Assembly: GCA_965250215.1 (NCBI GenBank)
Contig: CBDFNN010000002.1
Coordinates: forward strand, 1 to 64,000
Direction of reading: 5' to 3'
Length of the DNA: 64,000 nucleotides
Source: CBDFNN01 sp965250215
GTDB taxonomy: Bacteria; Bacteroidota; Rhodothermia; Rhodothermales; DATKEJ01
The notes under the pieces are model-generated. The model saw only the letters and a program-made list of their open reading frames with translations. It made no database searches and was not told the origin of the DNA. The translations under genes and the position numbers were made by a program. Each line of letters opens with the position of its first letter. Position 1 is the first letter of the stretch. Positions 34,474 to 44,205 of the stretch are shown here, piece by piece.

Positions 34474-35778
34474 TTACCACACCCGCTCATAAGCTTCTGG
34501 AAACACCCACGAAGATCGAACCAACACTTTTACCGGATGGCCTGCAGGGATTTCAATAGTCGGCTGCACCGATAGTCCACGCTGAGCAAGTTGCGCTCCT
34601 ACCCGGGCGACTTCGTTCGATATCGACGATCCAATCGTCGCGCTTCGAGACGGATAAAAGCCGCTGTTCTGTTCTCGCTGTGTGAGTTCATAAGCTGTGC
34701 CCATGACAGCTACGAGCGTGGCCGACGCGATCAGTTTTCCCCAATGATTGTTCACCTTACCCGCTACACCGCTGCGGCCTACCAGATCAACTCCACGACT
34801 TTGAGGCACATCGAACTGATCGCCACTTGGCATGATCAGCCTATCCCAGATTTGCAAAACCCTGTTTTGGCCATAGGCTATTTGGTCTTCGTATCGACCA
34901 ATAAATCGTGATCCTTTTGGAATCAGTAAGGTTTCTTGACGCATGTCATAGACGTCGCGCGAGATTTGTAAAACAACATCACCAGGTAAATCAGAATTTA
35001 CGGCCGTCACTAAATAGCCCTCCAATACATTACCCGCAGGGAGCTCGTAATCGACACTCCTTTCTCTATTAACATATTGACGGCCGTGGTCGCCCGTTAA
35101 CGATGTTGAAGCCGAGGAAGACCCTGCTTTGTTGAGCGCATTAAAGTCCTTGTAAGGCACCGCCCCTCCCCTGCTGGCTGCCCTTCCTGCGCTTACCCCA
35201 CCGGTAGTTGAGCGGCTATACGAGCTCCCTCCAGCCCGCGGGCTTCCTTGGACTCCACTTGCCTCTTCTCGGGACGTGCCGCTGCCTCCAATGGTCTGCC
35301 CCCACGTACCCTCGGCATTCGCTAAGAGGGGTGAAGCAAGGGTTACGACCATGCTATTGTAGGCTTGCGCTTCCTCCGGAGACATTGTTGTAAGGTCTGT
35401 TGGGTTGGCTGTTGCTCTTCCAAATCCTTGGCCGCCTCCACCGGTTCTCGGCATCCCGTTGCGACCCAAATCATCATTGACAATAGCTGACGTCTCTAAG
35501 TCTTCTGGAATAGGATCGTTTAAATAGCCTCTCCCCTCCTCTGCTCGATTCTCGTTACTATTTGGGACAGTAGCGCCCGTCAGAAAATCGGTAATCGATG
35601 TTGGTGGTTCGCTTGTCCTAATTTGCTCTGAGGATCTTGGGACCTCCGCCGCTTTTCTCCGGTCCTTTTGAACACTCATATAGATACTAAAGAGCACCAC
35701 CACAGCGGCTAATACGCCAACTACCAATAGCCCTCTTTGCTTATCATACCAAATGGTTTTTTTGTCTTGATCTGCCAT
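34474..35778 (-). CDS. trbI: TrbI/VirB10 channel protein
   Basis: 434 residues. Short cytoplasmic tail, membrane helix at about 16-35 (LLVVGVLAAVVVLFSIYM), a long Gly/Ser/Pro-rich periplasmic linker with repeats of SGS and GG (about 60-230), and the VirB10 C-terminal beta-barrel (245-430) with the family box LEGYLVTAVNSDLPGDVV and the antenna region near SATLVAVMGTAYELT. It spans both membranes and senses ATP use by the motor. The start follows trbG after 5 bases. Length is normal. Confidence 0.9.
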   Translation of the reverse strand: MADQDKKTIWYDKQRGLLVVGVLAAVVVLFSIYMSVQKDRRKAAEVPRSSEQIRTSEPPTSITDFLTGATVPNSNENRAEEGRGYLNDPIPEDLETSAIVNDDLGRNGMPRTGGGGQGFGRATANPTDLTTMSPEEAQAYNSMVVTLASPLLANAEGTWGQTIGGSGTSREEASGVQGSPRAGGSSYSRSTTGGVSAGRAASRGGAVPYKDFNALNKAGSSSASTSLTGDHGRQYVNRERSVDYELPAGNVLEGYLVTAVNSDLPGDVVLQISRDVYDMRQETLLIPKGSRFIGRYEDQIAYGQNRVLQIWDRLIMPSGDQFDVPQSRGVDLVGRSGVAGKVNNHWGKLIASATLVAVMGTAYELTQREQNSGFYPSRSATIGSSISNEVARVGAQLAQRGLSVQPTIEIPAGHPVKVLVRSSWVFPEAYERVW

Positions 35779-35783
35779 TGCGT

Positions 35784-36788
35784 CTAGCCTCTATTAATAA
35801 TTTGAGCGCGTACTTCGATGGGCTTCTTCTTGCCATACCATGTGCGCTTCATGCCCTGGCCAATGACGAGTTCGAGTGTTTTCGCCACCCGATCGACAAC
35901 GTAGTAGCGTCCATCGATGTGGTAATTGACGATTTCTCTTTCACCGTGTATGTCATTTGCGAATATCGCAGGAGAGACATCGTATTCACCATCGTCTGAG
36001 AGCTCGATGTAGGTGCGCCCTTCCGATGAAAAGATTTCCTTAATCTCTACCGGAAATCCTTCGTCGTACACAACGTCATAAGAACGATCCTTCTTTTTTT
36101 CCTTGGCCTTTTCCTCTGCCTTTTGCTCCTGCCTTACTCTGTGTGCAACCTCGTACTCCTCCTGCTTTTCGCTTATCGCCTGATTCCATAAATGAACAAC
36201 CATGTTCGGATAGTAGAATCCAATTTCTCGGTCGTAGTCCTCGTTTGGATACGAAAGGGTCTCCCCTCTCTTGGACTTTTTGACCTTCGTTGAGACCGCA
36301 AATATGTGATAGATCCTCCTATTGGTCGTGATAATGATGTTCGTCGATATTTTCGGCTCGTAGGGCTTAACCGCAAACATCGGCGTATCCCGCATGGGCC
36401 CTGTATTTAGCAGCACTTTGCCCCAACGTTGATCGTCACCGAAGACAAGTTCGTAGGGTATTTCTCCTTTTTCCAGTCGAACCAGACACGCTCGTCTAAT
36501 ACTGCAGGTAAGTACGGGCTGAGACTCGCCAAATGGATACATTACTACTTTTCCTTTCTGAACATCCTTCTCGATAATGTCGGCTTCGCCTGACTCTTTG
36601 AACTTTCGGATAGCTCCTGCTATGTCGTCGTTTTTGTCGATTCCAAATGCGTTGAGGGCGTCCCAATACAAGGTGTCGCTCACGGCGCGACTTATTTCTT
36701 CTGCCGTTACCTCCTGTACGGTTTGCGCTTGAACAGCTGGAATCATACCCAGCACTATGGCCACTAAGACCAGATGTAGTTTTTTCAT
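35784..36788 (-). CDS. trbG: TrbG/VirB9 outer-membrane complex protein
   Basis: 334 residues with a signal peptide (1-21, VQAQ). The N-terminal beta-domain with the pattern RRACLVRLEKGE, then GPMRDTPMFAVKPYEP and TNIIITTNRRIYHI, is the CagX/VirB9 signature. A charged helical linker (KAEEKAKEKKKDR) leads to the C-terminal domain (about 245-334; YVVDRVAKTLELVIG). It forms the outer-membrane core ring with VirB10 and VirB7. No VirB7/TrbH lipoprotein gene was seen. The gene is 15 bases from trbF. Confidence 0.9.
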   Translation of the reverse strand: MKKLHLVLVAIVLGMIPAVQAQTVQEVTAEEISRAVSDTLYWDALNAFGIDKNDDIAGAIRKFKESGEADIIEKDVQKGKVVMYPFGESQPVLTCSIRRACLVRLEKGEIPYELVFGDDQRWGKVLLNTGPMRDTPMFAVKPYEPKISTNIIITTNRRIYHIFAVSTKVKKSKRGETLSYPNEDYDREIGFYYPNMVVHLWNQAISEKQEEYEVAHRVRQEQKAEEKAKEKKKDRSYDVVYDEGFPVEIKEIFSSEGRTYIELSDDGEYDVSPAIFANDIHGEREIVNYHIDGRYYVVDRVAKTLELVIGQGMKRTWYGKKKPIEVRAQIINRG

Positions 36789-36803
36789 GATTCTATTGAT
36801 TTA

Positions 36804-37472
36804 TTACGGATCTATTGTGGCCATTTCTGTCCAGTTGATTTGCGTCACCCAAAAACCAAGAGGGTTGACTTTGATAGAGGCTTCGTTATCTGGTGCCTCC
36901 GATTTAACCGTGATAAAGGCCTCCCACCTTTCCATAGTGATGTCCCCCACACCAATACTCTGCTCTAGCCACTGAACACGCCACTGCGAGGTGCGCCCGT
37001 CTTTTTCCATGAGGGATATGGACTCTACATCGTGGACCGTCCGCGTCTTCGTCTTCGCTATGATTCCCGGATTGTTATTATCATCCGCGAAATAAGCTGT
37101 GAGCTGCGCCATCGATGTGCTGTTGTTTGGAATGTGATTCCAGGCGTCCCGAATAGTCCGCTCCAAGGCTGATCCCTCTTTGTAAACCGAGCGCACGTCA
37201 CGTATCCATCGGCGCAATAGACTTTTTGTGACTTGACTGTCATCGATCGTTGAAGGTTGTATTTCTCCGACAACCGCATATCCACCGGCGTCATCTACTT
37301 GGACATAGTATGGGATTACCCTTGGTGCACTTGACACCTTAACGAGAGCAAACCCCATGATGGCCACAACGACAGATAGGATAACAGCTATTGTTGTTAT
37401 GCGCCTATTTGCAATCATGACAGACGAAGCTTTCTTTGCCGTCTTGCTGCTTGAATTAAGGAATGCGTTCAT
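36804..37472 (-). CDS. trbF: TrbF/VirB8 inner-membrane assembly protein
   Basis: 222 residues from the ATG at 37472, which lies 2 bases after the trbL stop; the longer frame upstream overlaps trbL and lacks family character. One membrane helix (about 26-46, ITTIAVILSVVVAIMGFAL), then the VirB8 periplasmic domain: VIPYYVQVDDAGGY, LLRRWIRDVRSVY, and WRVQWLEQSIGVG with the end NPLGFWVTQINWTEM. It works as a nucleation factor for the channel. The order trbL-trbF-trbG-trbI fits Ti-type Trb systems. Confidence 0.9.
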   Translation of the reverse strand: MNAFLNSSSKTAKKASSVMIANRRITTIAVILSVVVAIMGFALVKVSSAPRVIPYYVQVDDAGGYAVVGEIQPSTIDDSQVTKSLLRRWIRDVRSVYKEGSALERTIRDAWNHIPNNSTSMAQLTAYFADDNNNPGIIAKTKTRTVHDVESISLMEKDGRTSQWRVQWLEQSIGVGDITMERWEAFITVKSEAPDNEASIKVNPLGFWVTQINWTEMATIDP

Positions 37473-37474
37473 GA

Positions 37475-38485
37475 CTAAAACCTCGTTTCGTAAAGAACAG
37501 ACTTCAAGCCCCAATCAATGCCCGACATGATCTCGCCCCACCTGTTCGGTATTGATGTTGCAATGACGGCATACAAGACAGCCGATATAGCGAATATTCC
37601 CCCAAAGATTCCTATCAGTCCTGGTTCATCAATCGTTTGTACATAAGGCCACATCGTGTTGACAAAATACCCGTGGCCAATATCCACAACGAGAAACAGA
37701 AGCATGATCTTAAGACCCACCTTCAATAGATAACTGAGATAGCCCTCAGCAATCCCAGCTGTATTGGCCAGTAGCCCGAATGCCAGAAAGACCGGTGCCA
37801 ACTCGGTCAACAGATGATATTCAATGAGGACGACGGCTTGTGTTAGGGCCACAATCGCAAAAGCAACCCAAATTATTAAAGCTCCTATCATCATGCCTAA
37901 GGACTCAGCCATGTCGAATATTCCAAACGGAGCTATGCCCGCGATAAACACGGCTATATTATTTCCCACCGTCATCGTACCAGACGGGCTAAGCGTACTG
38001 TTTCCCGTTAGGCCTTCGCTCAGCGTAAAAAAGCCGCCTCCAATCCAGTCCATCCATATGACTCCCGACTGAACCGTCGCAAAGATGATCAGCATGACCA
38101 ACAGCTTGATCGTAAACAAACCAATGGCCTCGCCTCCCTTGTTTGTCAAAAGACCAATACGAGCACCGGTCCACATTAATTCAATACCAGCAAAGGTAAC
38201 CGCAAGCCCCACGCCGACTCGCGTTGCATAACCTCCGTATTGGTCTATCACAGCCCTAAAGGCCGTAACGATGTTGTCAAGTCTATTGCTTGCCTCTACG
38301 TCCCCGGGTAACAGTGCGAGCATGGCGACGCCTCCGAGCATCAACCATACAAACTTATGCTTTCCTTTCTTTCCTTTTTTACTGTTGTTGTTAACGGCGG
38401 GAGAATCCCTGCTGCCTTCCTTTTTGTCCAACAGAAACGAAAATAGCTTCCTCGTTCTGGATGGGGCTGTGCCGAGTTCTTCCAT
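37475..38485 (-). CDS. trbL: TrbL/VirB6 polytopic inner-membrane protein
   Basis: 336 residues with at least six membrane helices. After a basic, polar start of about 45 residues (a KKGKKGKHK patch) come a first hydrophobic segment ending in DVEASNRLD, perhaps a signal peptide, and then the TrbL core with GVGLAVTFAGIELMWTGARIG, ALIIWVAFAIVALTQAVVLI and EYHLLTELAPVFLAFGL, all family-typical. It forms the inner-membrane channel part. The ATG overlaps the trbJ stop by one base (TAATG). Confidence 0.9.
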   Translation of the reverse strand: MEELGTAPSRTRKLFSFLLDKKEGSRDSPAVNNNSKKGKKGKHKFVWLMLGGVAMLALLPGDVEASNRLDNIVTAFRAVIDQYGGYATRVGVGLAVTFAGIELMWTGARIGLLTNKGGEAIGLFTIKLLVMLIIFATVQSGVIWMDWIGGGFFTLSEGLTGNSTLSPSGTMTVGNNIAVFIAGIAPFGIFDMAESLGMMIGALIIWVAFAIVALTQAVVLIEYHLLTELAPVFLAFGLLANTAGIAEGYLSYLLKVGLKIMLLFLVVDIGHGYFVNTMWPYVQTIDEPGLIGIFGGIFAISAVLYAVIATSIPNRWGEIMSGIDWGLKSVLYETRF

Positions 38486-39252
38486 TAGTGTCGCCCCATT
38501 TGGGAGTCATCTCCCCAATCGATTTCTCTCCGTGCCTCTCTTGTATAGGCTGTTCGAAGGGCTCGCTGTTTTTCTACGAACAATGCTTCTGCATCGCGCT
38601 CGATCTGCATGTTCATTTGCTCAATAATCAAGCGCCTCGTAAGAACAGCGTCCTCGTTAACCCCAGCAATGGCCCTGGCTGTGGCCTCGGCTATCGCTTG
38701 CTGTGTATCCGCGCCCTCGATGTATCCTCTCGTCACACCAAGATCGTGCGATGCGTTGGCTACCACTTCGTAATGCCGCTTAATCGTTCTCGCCAAATTT
38801 CTCGTTCGCGCTATCCTTCGCTGCATGCTCTCCAGGCGCTCTGTTACCCCTTTTGCGGACGATCCCATCTCCCGTATTTCCTCGTCCGTCAAGTCAGGAC
38901 CGTATAGACGCTCGTATCTCCCAGTGACGTCAGCTGCAGTGTACAATACGTTTTGACCTGTGACCAATATCTCGTCCAAGCCAAAAAGAACTTCTCCCAC
39001 ATCTCTAAAATCTAGTTCACCTATCCGTTCTTGAAGCCTTTTTGCTTGTTCGATCTGGTGATCAATTTGCCGGAGCGTATTGGCAACCTCTTGAACTTGG
39101 TTGTAAGCGGTCACCGACGCCTCGACGAACTCGACCGGAGAGAAGGTGATAAACTGAGCACTCGCTTTTGTCTGGCTGCCGATACCTACAAAGAGTATTA
39201 AGGCATAAATGCATGCTCTCCACATTCGGTTGATTTTCATTCGTAGTTCCAT
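38485..39252 (-). CDS. trbJ: TrbJ/VirB5 minor pilus protein
   Basis: 255 residues with a signal peptide (1-33, SAQF). The mature protein is almost fully helical: SVTAYNQVQEVANTLRQIDHQIEQ, a EMGSSAKGVTERLESMQRRI region, and a long C-terminal helix rich in Q, E and R. This is the VirB5/TrbJ form; the protein sits at the pilus tip. The two candidate starts (39252 and, four codons later, 39240) are both possible. Between trbE and trbL, as expected; no trbK entry-exclusion gene follows. Confidence 0.88.
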   Translation of the reverse strand: MELRMKINRMWRACIYALILFVGIGSQTKASAQFITFSPVEFVEASVTAYNQVQEVANTLRQIDHQIEQAKRLQERIGELDFRDVGEVLFGLDEILVTGQNVLYTAADVTGRYERLYGPDLTDEEIREMGSSAKGVTERLESMQRRIARTRNLARTIKRHYEVVANASHDLGVTRGYIEGADTQQAIAEATARAIAGVNEDAVLTRRLIIEQMNMQIERDAEALFVEKQRALRTAYTREARREIDWGDDSQMGRH

Positions 39253-39274
39253 TTTTCATTTACCTCGTTACTAG

Positions 39275-41638
39275 TTAGGCTACCTGTTCGGCAACCGGTT
39301 TTATCGTTCTTAGGAAGGTGTCGCTTAAGCCCAGCTGCACCTTCCTGGCACCTTTGCTATTAACCACCACGTATTCACGCTTCGGAATACCATTAATGAT
39401 TAAATCGATGGTCGCGTCGGTCAGTCCTAAGCGCTGATATTTTATCTTCGTTATGGCCTCACCTGCTTGGGCATTTGGAAGCAATATTTTGGTCTTACAG
39501 GACTCGCCAATCACGTCCCTCATGGTCTCGTTATCGTGCCATTGAGAAATATTGTGCGTGATGAGCATCACGGCGGCATTCTTTTTCCGCAAGGTTAGAA
39601 GCCACTGCTTCAACCGGTCCGACCATACCGAATTACCCAAGGCCCCCCAAGCCTCCTCAATAATGAGTAAGGTCGGCTTCTTGACATCGAGAGAACCTTC
39701 GATCTCGTGAAATAAATAAATGAGAATAGGCAGCATGTATTTATCTCCATAATCCATGAGCTCTCGCATTTCATAGAGCATGAATTCTGCCTCCATCTCC
39801 GTCGCGCCCACATAGCGATAGAGCCTTGCAAGGGGCCCATTCTGCATGCTTCCGATCGCTTCCTCTAATTTGATATTACCACTGATTTGCGATCTCATCG
39901 CCTCAATCGTTCGGTCTTCTATCTCATTTCTCCCCACCCTTCGGGCGGCTTCATCTAGGTCGACTCGCCATTCGTCCTTAGCCGGATAACCCATCTGTTC
40001 GAGATAAATCATGAACCAATCCACAATAAACTCCCGTTCTCTCGCGCTATCGGCTCTCCTTAATATCTGGATGCCTACCCCATCGGCCGCGTTCACATAC
40101 ACCCCACCAATGCTCTGGCACAAAGGTCTCCCCGACTGTCCATAATCAAACAGATGTACTCGAGCGTCGTGGTAACGAGCGAGCCATTGACTGATGATAA
40201 AGCTCACGCCTACGCTCTTACCTGCCCCCGTTGCGCCAATCATGAGACAATGACCTACGTCATCATCATGTAAGTTGAAGTAGAAGGCCGACCGTTCACT
40301 CGTTGTAAGTAGTGCTAAGGGCGGTCTGTCTTTACCGATTAAATCAGACGGGCAGTTTTCATCCCCTTTATAGGGTTCGCCCACCGGCAATAGATTCACC
40401 ACGTTCGTGAGCATCATCGGTACCCTTCTGATGTTCGCATATCCCTCGCCAGGGAAGGTGGATAGATAAGCCTCCACTGAATTTCCTTCCTCAACAATCG
40501 CCTTGAACCCAAGACGAGTAAATACGCGCTTAACCTCCTCTCCTTTGCGCCTTGCTTCTTCCCTCGCCTTATCGGATACAACAACGTTTAGGCTGTAAAT
40601 GGCAATATTAGTCTCAGCCGTACCGACCATCATTTCAACCTTCTTTACAGATTCCGCAAGTGTTCGAGCTCCCGTGTTTTCTTCGAGCTCAGACATCATT
40701 TCTTGTGACTTTGATCTCGGCTTCTTGCCGTCTCCGCTGACCAAAGCCCCTTTAATGCCGATCACTTTCCTCGCCCAACCAAGTCTCACTTTAGCTAGAA
40801 TGGATAAAGCCTCTGACTCGCTGAGCATGATGAGCCGCGTTGACATCTTATAGTCAATACCAGCTCGTCTCAGTTCTAGCTCTATTTCTCTACATCTAAT
40901 GGGATAGCCGACAACACCTACAACGGTTTTATAGCTTCCGCCTACGTAAACATCAAAGCCCCTTTCCATATGGTCGCTCATGATGTCTGATATCCCCTCC
41001 CCTGTTTCGGGTACCTCCAGCTCTATTCTTTCACTGTGTATGGCCACATGCAAATAGGCCAAGGCCTCTTTTGCTGACAACCAATTAAGCCCTGTTTGAG
41101 AGGGCAGCTTTAGGCTAAACTCATTAACTTTCTCCCTGAACCTGATGATCTCCACTAGCCAATCATCTGCCTCTACATCGTCTTGTTCTACGAAAAGCTT
41201 ACTCAGTCCAGCAAGGCCTCCAATGACACTAGGAATAAGTCGGTTTAGCCATTTAGACAGTAAGCCTTTGGTCTTCCTTGGCCCGTAGGTAATAACAAAA
41301 TACACGTCGGTATTTCTGTCCCCCCTCGCCTCTTGAACCTGCCTTCTAACCTTCTCCAGCTCAAGTAATTTTTCATTTTTCGTACTTGTTTCTGGATACA
41401 GAGTTGACCCGTGGTGAATCGCATCTACCTGTATCATCCAGTCCGTGCCGAACACCATAAAGGCGTCATTGAATTGGCTGTCAAATACCCTCTTTTCGGC
41501 TTCCTCTGCTGCCCTCTTATCGTGTCCTTGATACTTAAGAACGGCCATTAATTCGCCATTCTTGTTGATGAAGACATTGCCGTCGCCATCGTCCAGTATT
41601 TGGTCATAACGCAGTAGGTCGCTGAATACATGTTCCAT
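39275..41638 (-). CDS. trbE: TrbE/VirB4 transport ATPase
   Basis: 787 residues, the usual VirB4 length. The N-terminal CagE/TrbE domain (about 1-250) is followed by the ATPase with Walker A MIGATGAGKS (467-475) and Walker B LLIIEEAWG (about 657-665), plus MLITHNISQW and the late RLGLTDATIDLI box. It drives assembly of the pilus and channel. It begins where trbD ends (shared base at 41638). No truncation or odd residue seen. Confidence 0.92.
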   Translation of the reverse strand: MEHVFSDLLRYDQILDDGDGNVFINKNGELMAVLKYQGHDKRAAEEAEKRVFDSQFNDAFMVFGTDWMIQVDAIHHGSTLYPETSTKNEKLLELEKVRRQVQEARGDRNTDVYFVITYGPRKTKGLLSKWLNRLIPSVIGGLAGLSKLFVEQDDVEADDWLVEIIRFREKVNEFSLKLPSQTGLNWLSAKEALAYLHVAIHSERIELEVPETGEGISDIMSDHMERGFDVYVGGSYKTVVGVVGYPIRCREIELELRRAGIDYKMSTRLIMLSESEALSILAKVRLGWARKVIGIKGALVSGDGKKPRSKSQEMMSELEENTGARTLAESVKKVEMMVGTAETNIAIYSLNVVVSDKAREEARRKGEEVKRVFTRLGFKAIVEEGNSVEAYLSTFPGEGYANIRRVPMMLTNVVNLLPVGEPYKGDENCPSDLIGKDRPPLALLTTSERSAFYFNLHDDDVGHCLMIGATGAGKSVGVSFIISQWLARYHDARVHLFDYGQSGRPLCQSIGGVYVNAADGVGIQILRRADSAREREFIVDWFMIYLEQMGYPAKDEWRVDLDEAARRVGRNEIEDRTIEAMRSQISGNIKLEEAIGSMQNGPLARLYRYVGATEMEAEFMLYEMRELMDYGDKYMLPILIYLFHEIEGSLDVKKPTLLIIEEAWGALGNSVWSDRLKQWLLTLRKKNAAVMLITHNISQWHDNETMRDVIGESCKTKILLPNAQAGEAITKIKYQRLGLTDATIDLIINGIPKREYVVVNSKGARKVQLGLSDTFLRTIKPVAEQVA

Positions 41639-41982
41639 TACATGTTACCCGTTAAATCAATATGACCTTTCAAGAAGGTCGGTTTTGGTTCGGCTCCCAT
41701 GTTCGCCACAAGCCTATGTGCCTGGTATCTTCGTGGTCGCATTAGGCCCCTGGCAGCAATCTCCATTCTGTAGACATCATCGCTCGTTGCTTTTCTAATC
41801 ATGGCATGAACCACTATCCACCAAGTCGCTCCGATAAGAAGGCTCTTAAAACCCATCCCCAATAAAATTAAAATGGGCATCACCAACATCACTTCACCAA
41901 CAAGCACCCGAAGCCGCACCCCGAAATAGAGGCACGGCTTTGTCAGAGCGATGGGTATTATTTCTCCTCCTTGAACAACCAT
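41638..41982 (-). CDS. trbD: TrbD/VirB3 membrane protein
   Basis: 114 residues. The N-terminal IPIALTKPCLYFGVRLRVLVG is the VirB3 hallmark, followed by a membrane hairpin (about 28-62). The remaining 50 residues are polar. It helps VirB4 membrane attachment and pilus assembly. Four bases separate it from trbC and one base is shared with trbE. Confidence 0.88.
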   Translation of the reverse strand: MVVQGGEIIPIALTKPCLYFGVRLRVLVGEVMLVMPILILLGMGFKSLLIGATWWIVVHAMIRKATSDDVYRMEIAARGLMRPRRYQAHRLVANMGAEPKPTFLKGHIDLTGNM

Positions 41983-41986
41983 CTTC

Positions 41987-42343
41987 CTACATCATTAGGG
42001 TCGTGCTCAAGCCTAGCGACGACATCAAGTTTGGCAAACCAAACAGAACGATGGTGCCCCCCAAGGCCCACAACAATCTTTTTGCTCCGCGTCCACCATC
42101 GCCCCACATCAACACAAAGGCTCCAACCGCAAGGGCCAATAAGGCTACAATGGTTGCCGTTGGGCCCGTTAAGTTGTCTAGCAAGGACTGCAACGGTGCG
42201 TTCCATGGCATATTTGTGCCTGTGGTTGTGGCTATAATGGCTACTGGTGATATAAATAATGCGGCTACCACCGTCCCCAGCACACCAAGTATCTTCTTCC
42301 TTTTCGACCGTTGTGAGGTCGTTCTTTCCATAGTTGTAATCAT
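41987..42343 (-). CDS. trbC: TrbC/VirB2 pilin precursor
   Basis: 118 residues. A basic start (RTTSQRSKRKK) and a long signal segment (about 18-42, LGTVVAALFISPVAII) precede the mature pilin of about 75 residues with two membrane helices (ATIVALLALAVGAFVLMWG; LLWALGGTIVLFGL) and the positively charged turn GGRGAKR between. This is the VirB2/TrbC plan. It would be cut by a signal peptidase and cyclised by TraF, which is encoded in this element. A start at the second methionine (42331) is possible. Confidence 0.88.
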   Translation of the reverse strand: MITTMERTTSQRSKRKKILGVLGTVVAALFISPVAIIATTTGTNMPWNAPLQSLLDNLTGPTATIVALLALAVGAFVLMWGDGGRGAKRLLWALGGTIVLFGLPNLMSSLGLSTTLMM

Positions 42344-42354
42344 GTTCTTCGTGG

Positions 42355-43383
42355 TTAATTGATCGTACTTAATCTTGCCTCCCTATGAACCCGATCTCGC
42401 TCATAGACAGGTGTTGTTTTGTATCCTAGCTCGTCGTCCTGACGAATAGACAAAATGCTCTGTAGCTTCCTGATTTTTCCTCCCGTCTCGCTTCGGCTTG
42501 CTTTCAAATAGATGATGTAATCCAAGCTGTATCCAATGAGCGATCTAGGGTCTTCGCCTATTCCGTGACACATTTCCACTAGCCTGTTAAGGCCCACCTC
42601 AGCGCTCTCTGCGTGAAATGTCCCCATGCCACTCATGCCCAATCGAAAAGCCTCAAGCATGCGATAAGCCCCCTCCTTGCCTCTTATCTCTCCGACTACA
42701 ATCCGGTCGAAGCTCTTTCTTAGTGAAGCCTCAATGCAATCTGCCAATCGATAGTTACCGGTTGTCGTCATGCAGACAACATCCTCGTGACTTGTGATCT
42801 CTATCTCCCGCGTATCCTCTATCACGCCAATGCGCTCTTCACTATCGATCTCCTTGATCAGTGCATTTAGGAAGGTGGTTTTCCCTGTGTCCACGGCCCC
42901 GCAAACAACCATTGTTTTGCCCCTTCTCACCTCCTCTTTTAGTAGTGAGCCTATCTTCTTTGGCACAGAACCAGACCCCACTAAATCGGAAACAGTGAGA
43001 CTTCTCATGGTGTGCATCCGAAGGTTGAATGACGGCCGCTCAACGAGCGGCGGTAATTGCCCCGAAAGACGAGCTCCACCAAAAATGCCTTCTAGTCTCG
43101 TTTCTATATTTAGAGACTCCTTTCCGAGTGGCATCTTTATTTGAGAAGCGACAACTTGTAAAAAACCCTCGATGTCTTCTGCGCTTATGGCGTCCTCGAC
43201 ACATCCTTTTCCGTCACGACGACTGCACCAAAGTTTACCATCGCCATTTGACCATATCTCTGTGACATTCCTGTCTTCGAAGAAAGCCGTAAAATTCTCC
43301 CCGAGATATTTCATGGCACTGCGCTGCCAAAACTCTATGTCGACTTTAACCACTTCCACTATCTCCCCTCCTCTCTCTGGCAC
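42355..43383 (-). CDS. trbB: TrbB/VirB11 secretion ATPase
   Basis: 342 residues. The N-terminal domain ends around 145; Walker A is CGAVDTGKTT (about 158-167), the Asp box is VIEDTREI, Walker B is FDRIVVGEIRG, and the His box is GTFHAES. These fix it as a VirB11-type hexameric ATPase of the secretion motor. It opens the Trb order. Its first 25 bases overlap the preceding Cys-rich gene, so the GTG at codon 12 may also be a start. Confidence 0.9.
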   Translation of the reverse strand: MPERGGEIVEVVKVDIEFWQRSAMKYLGENFTAFFEDRNVTEIWSNGDGKLWCSRRDGKGCVEDAISAEDIEGFLQVVASQIKMPLGKESLNIETRLEGIFGGARLSGQLPPLVERPSFNLRMHTMRSLTVSDLVGSGSVPKKIGSLLKEEVRRGKTMVVCGAVDTGKTTFLNALIKEIDSEERIGVIEDTREIEITSHEDVVCMTTTGNYRLADCIEASLRKSFDRIVVGEIRGKEGAYRMLEAFRLGMSGMGTFHAESAEVGLNRLVEMCHGIGEDPRSLIGYSLDYIIYLKASRSETGGKIRKLQSILSIRQDDELGYKTTPVYERDRVHREARLSTIN

Positions 43384-44198
43384 AAGGCTGGATCGTAACC
43401 GCGATCTAGCATTAATTCCTCGCAGGTTTTTGCGTTTTCGCAGACGTACAGGACGTCAATATCCCCTTCCTCTTTTATGGGTAAATACAGATCGTTATCT
43501 ACGCTATTGTTTTCATCGCCAGCGTAGTAGACGATTTTCCCCTGACGCTTATCTATGCCCCACATGCCAGGAATAGCATCCGTCATGGAACTAATGAGTA
43601 AGGGGGAATCGGTGCCAAATATCCACCACCCATTCCGAACCCCTGAGCCGTCGAGGTATTCAATAGGACAATTTGGAAATTCCCTATCTCCCCTCCTGCA
43701 ATTTTTCCACGGTTGCGCTGCCCCTCCTTCGTACACCATGGACGCCACTGGCTCACATACCTTAAGACACTCTTCGTCTACGTACTCCGCTGTCTCAATA
43801 GTCTCATAGCACGACTCCGCTATTTCGCTGCAAGAACTCCAGAATGCTTTACACGATAAATCCGACATACAATCCGTCCAAAAATGCTTTTGAACTTCCT
43901 TTGGAGTTTCTGGTGCTCTAATGATTCCTTGTGCATCGTGTGTGGACCAAAACGCATCTGTGCACACTCTCGACTCTGCTTCCTTCTGCTCAAGTTCTTC
44001 TTCCGAGCAATGAATTTCCTGAACGATGACTTGCCTATACACGTCATGCAAGCAGACTTCCTCGTTGTTATAACTTACCCCGCCAATTTCTGCCTCGATG
44101 TCTTGCGCATAGATATCAGTCACAAGCAAAAAAGATAATAAGATTATTCTAAATACCTTATAAGCAATAGTATACGTAGCTAACCTAATTTGTCTCAT
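43359..44198 (-). CDS. Secreted cysteine-rich protein at the head of the trb operon
   Basis: 279 residues with a signal peptide (about 1-31, IYAQ). The mature part has about 14 cysteines in spaced pairs (SCKAFWSSC; ECLKVC; NCRRGDREFPNC; VCENAKTC), suggesting several disulfides in an extracytoplasmic fold. It is acidic and Trp-rich. I know no family. Its 3' end overlaps trbB, so it belongs to the transfer operon. It may be an adhesin or mating-pair stabilising factor, replacing TrbK/TrbH-type partners; this is inference. Confidence 0.7.
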   Translation of the reverse strand: MRQIRLATYTIAYKVFRIILLSFLLVTDIYAQDIEAEIGGVSYNNEEVCLHDVYRQVIVQEIHCSEEELEQKEAESRVCTDAFWSTHDAQGIIRAPETPKEVQKHFWTDCMSDLSCKAFWSSCSEIAESCYETIETAEYVDEECLKVCEPVASMVYEGGAAQPWKNCRRGDREFPNCPIEYLDGSGVRNGWWIFGTDSPLLISSMTDAIPGMWGIDKRQGKIVYYAGDENNSVDNDLYLPIKEEGDIDVLYVCENAKTCEELMLDRGYDPALCQREEGR

Positions 44199-44205
44199 TT
44201 TTTAT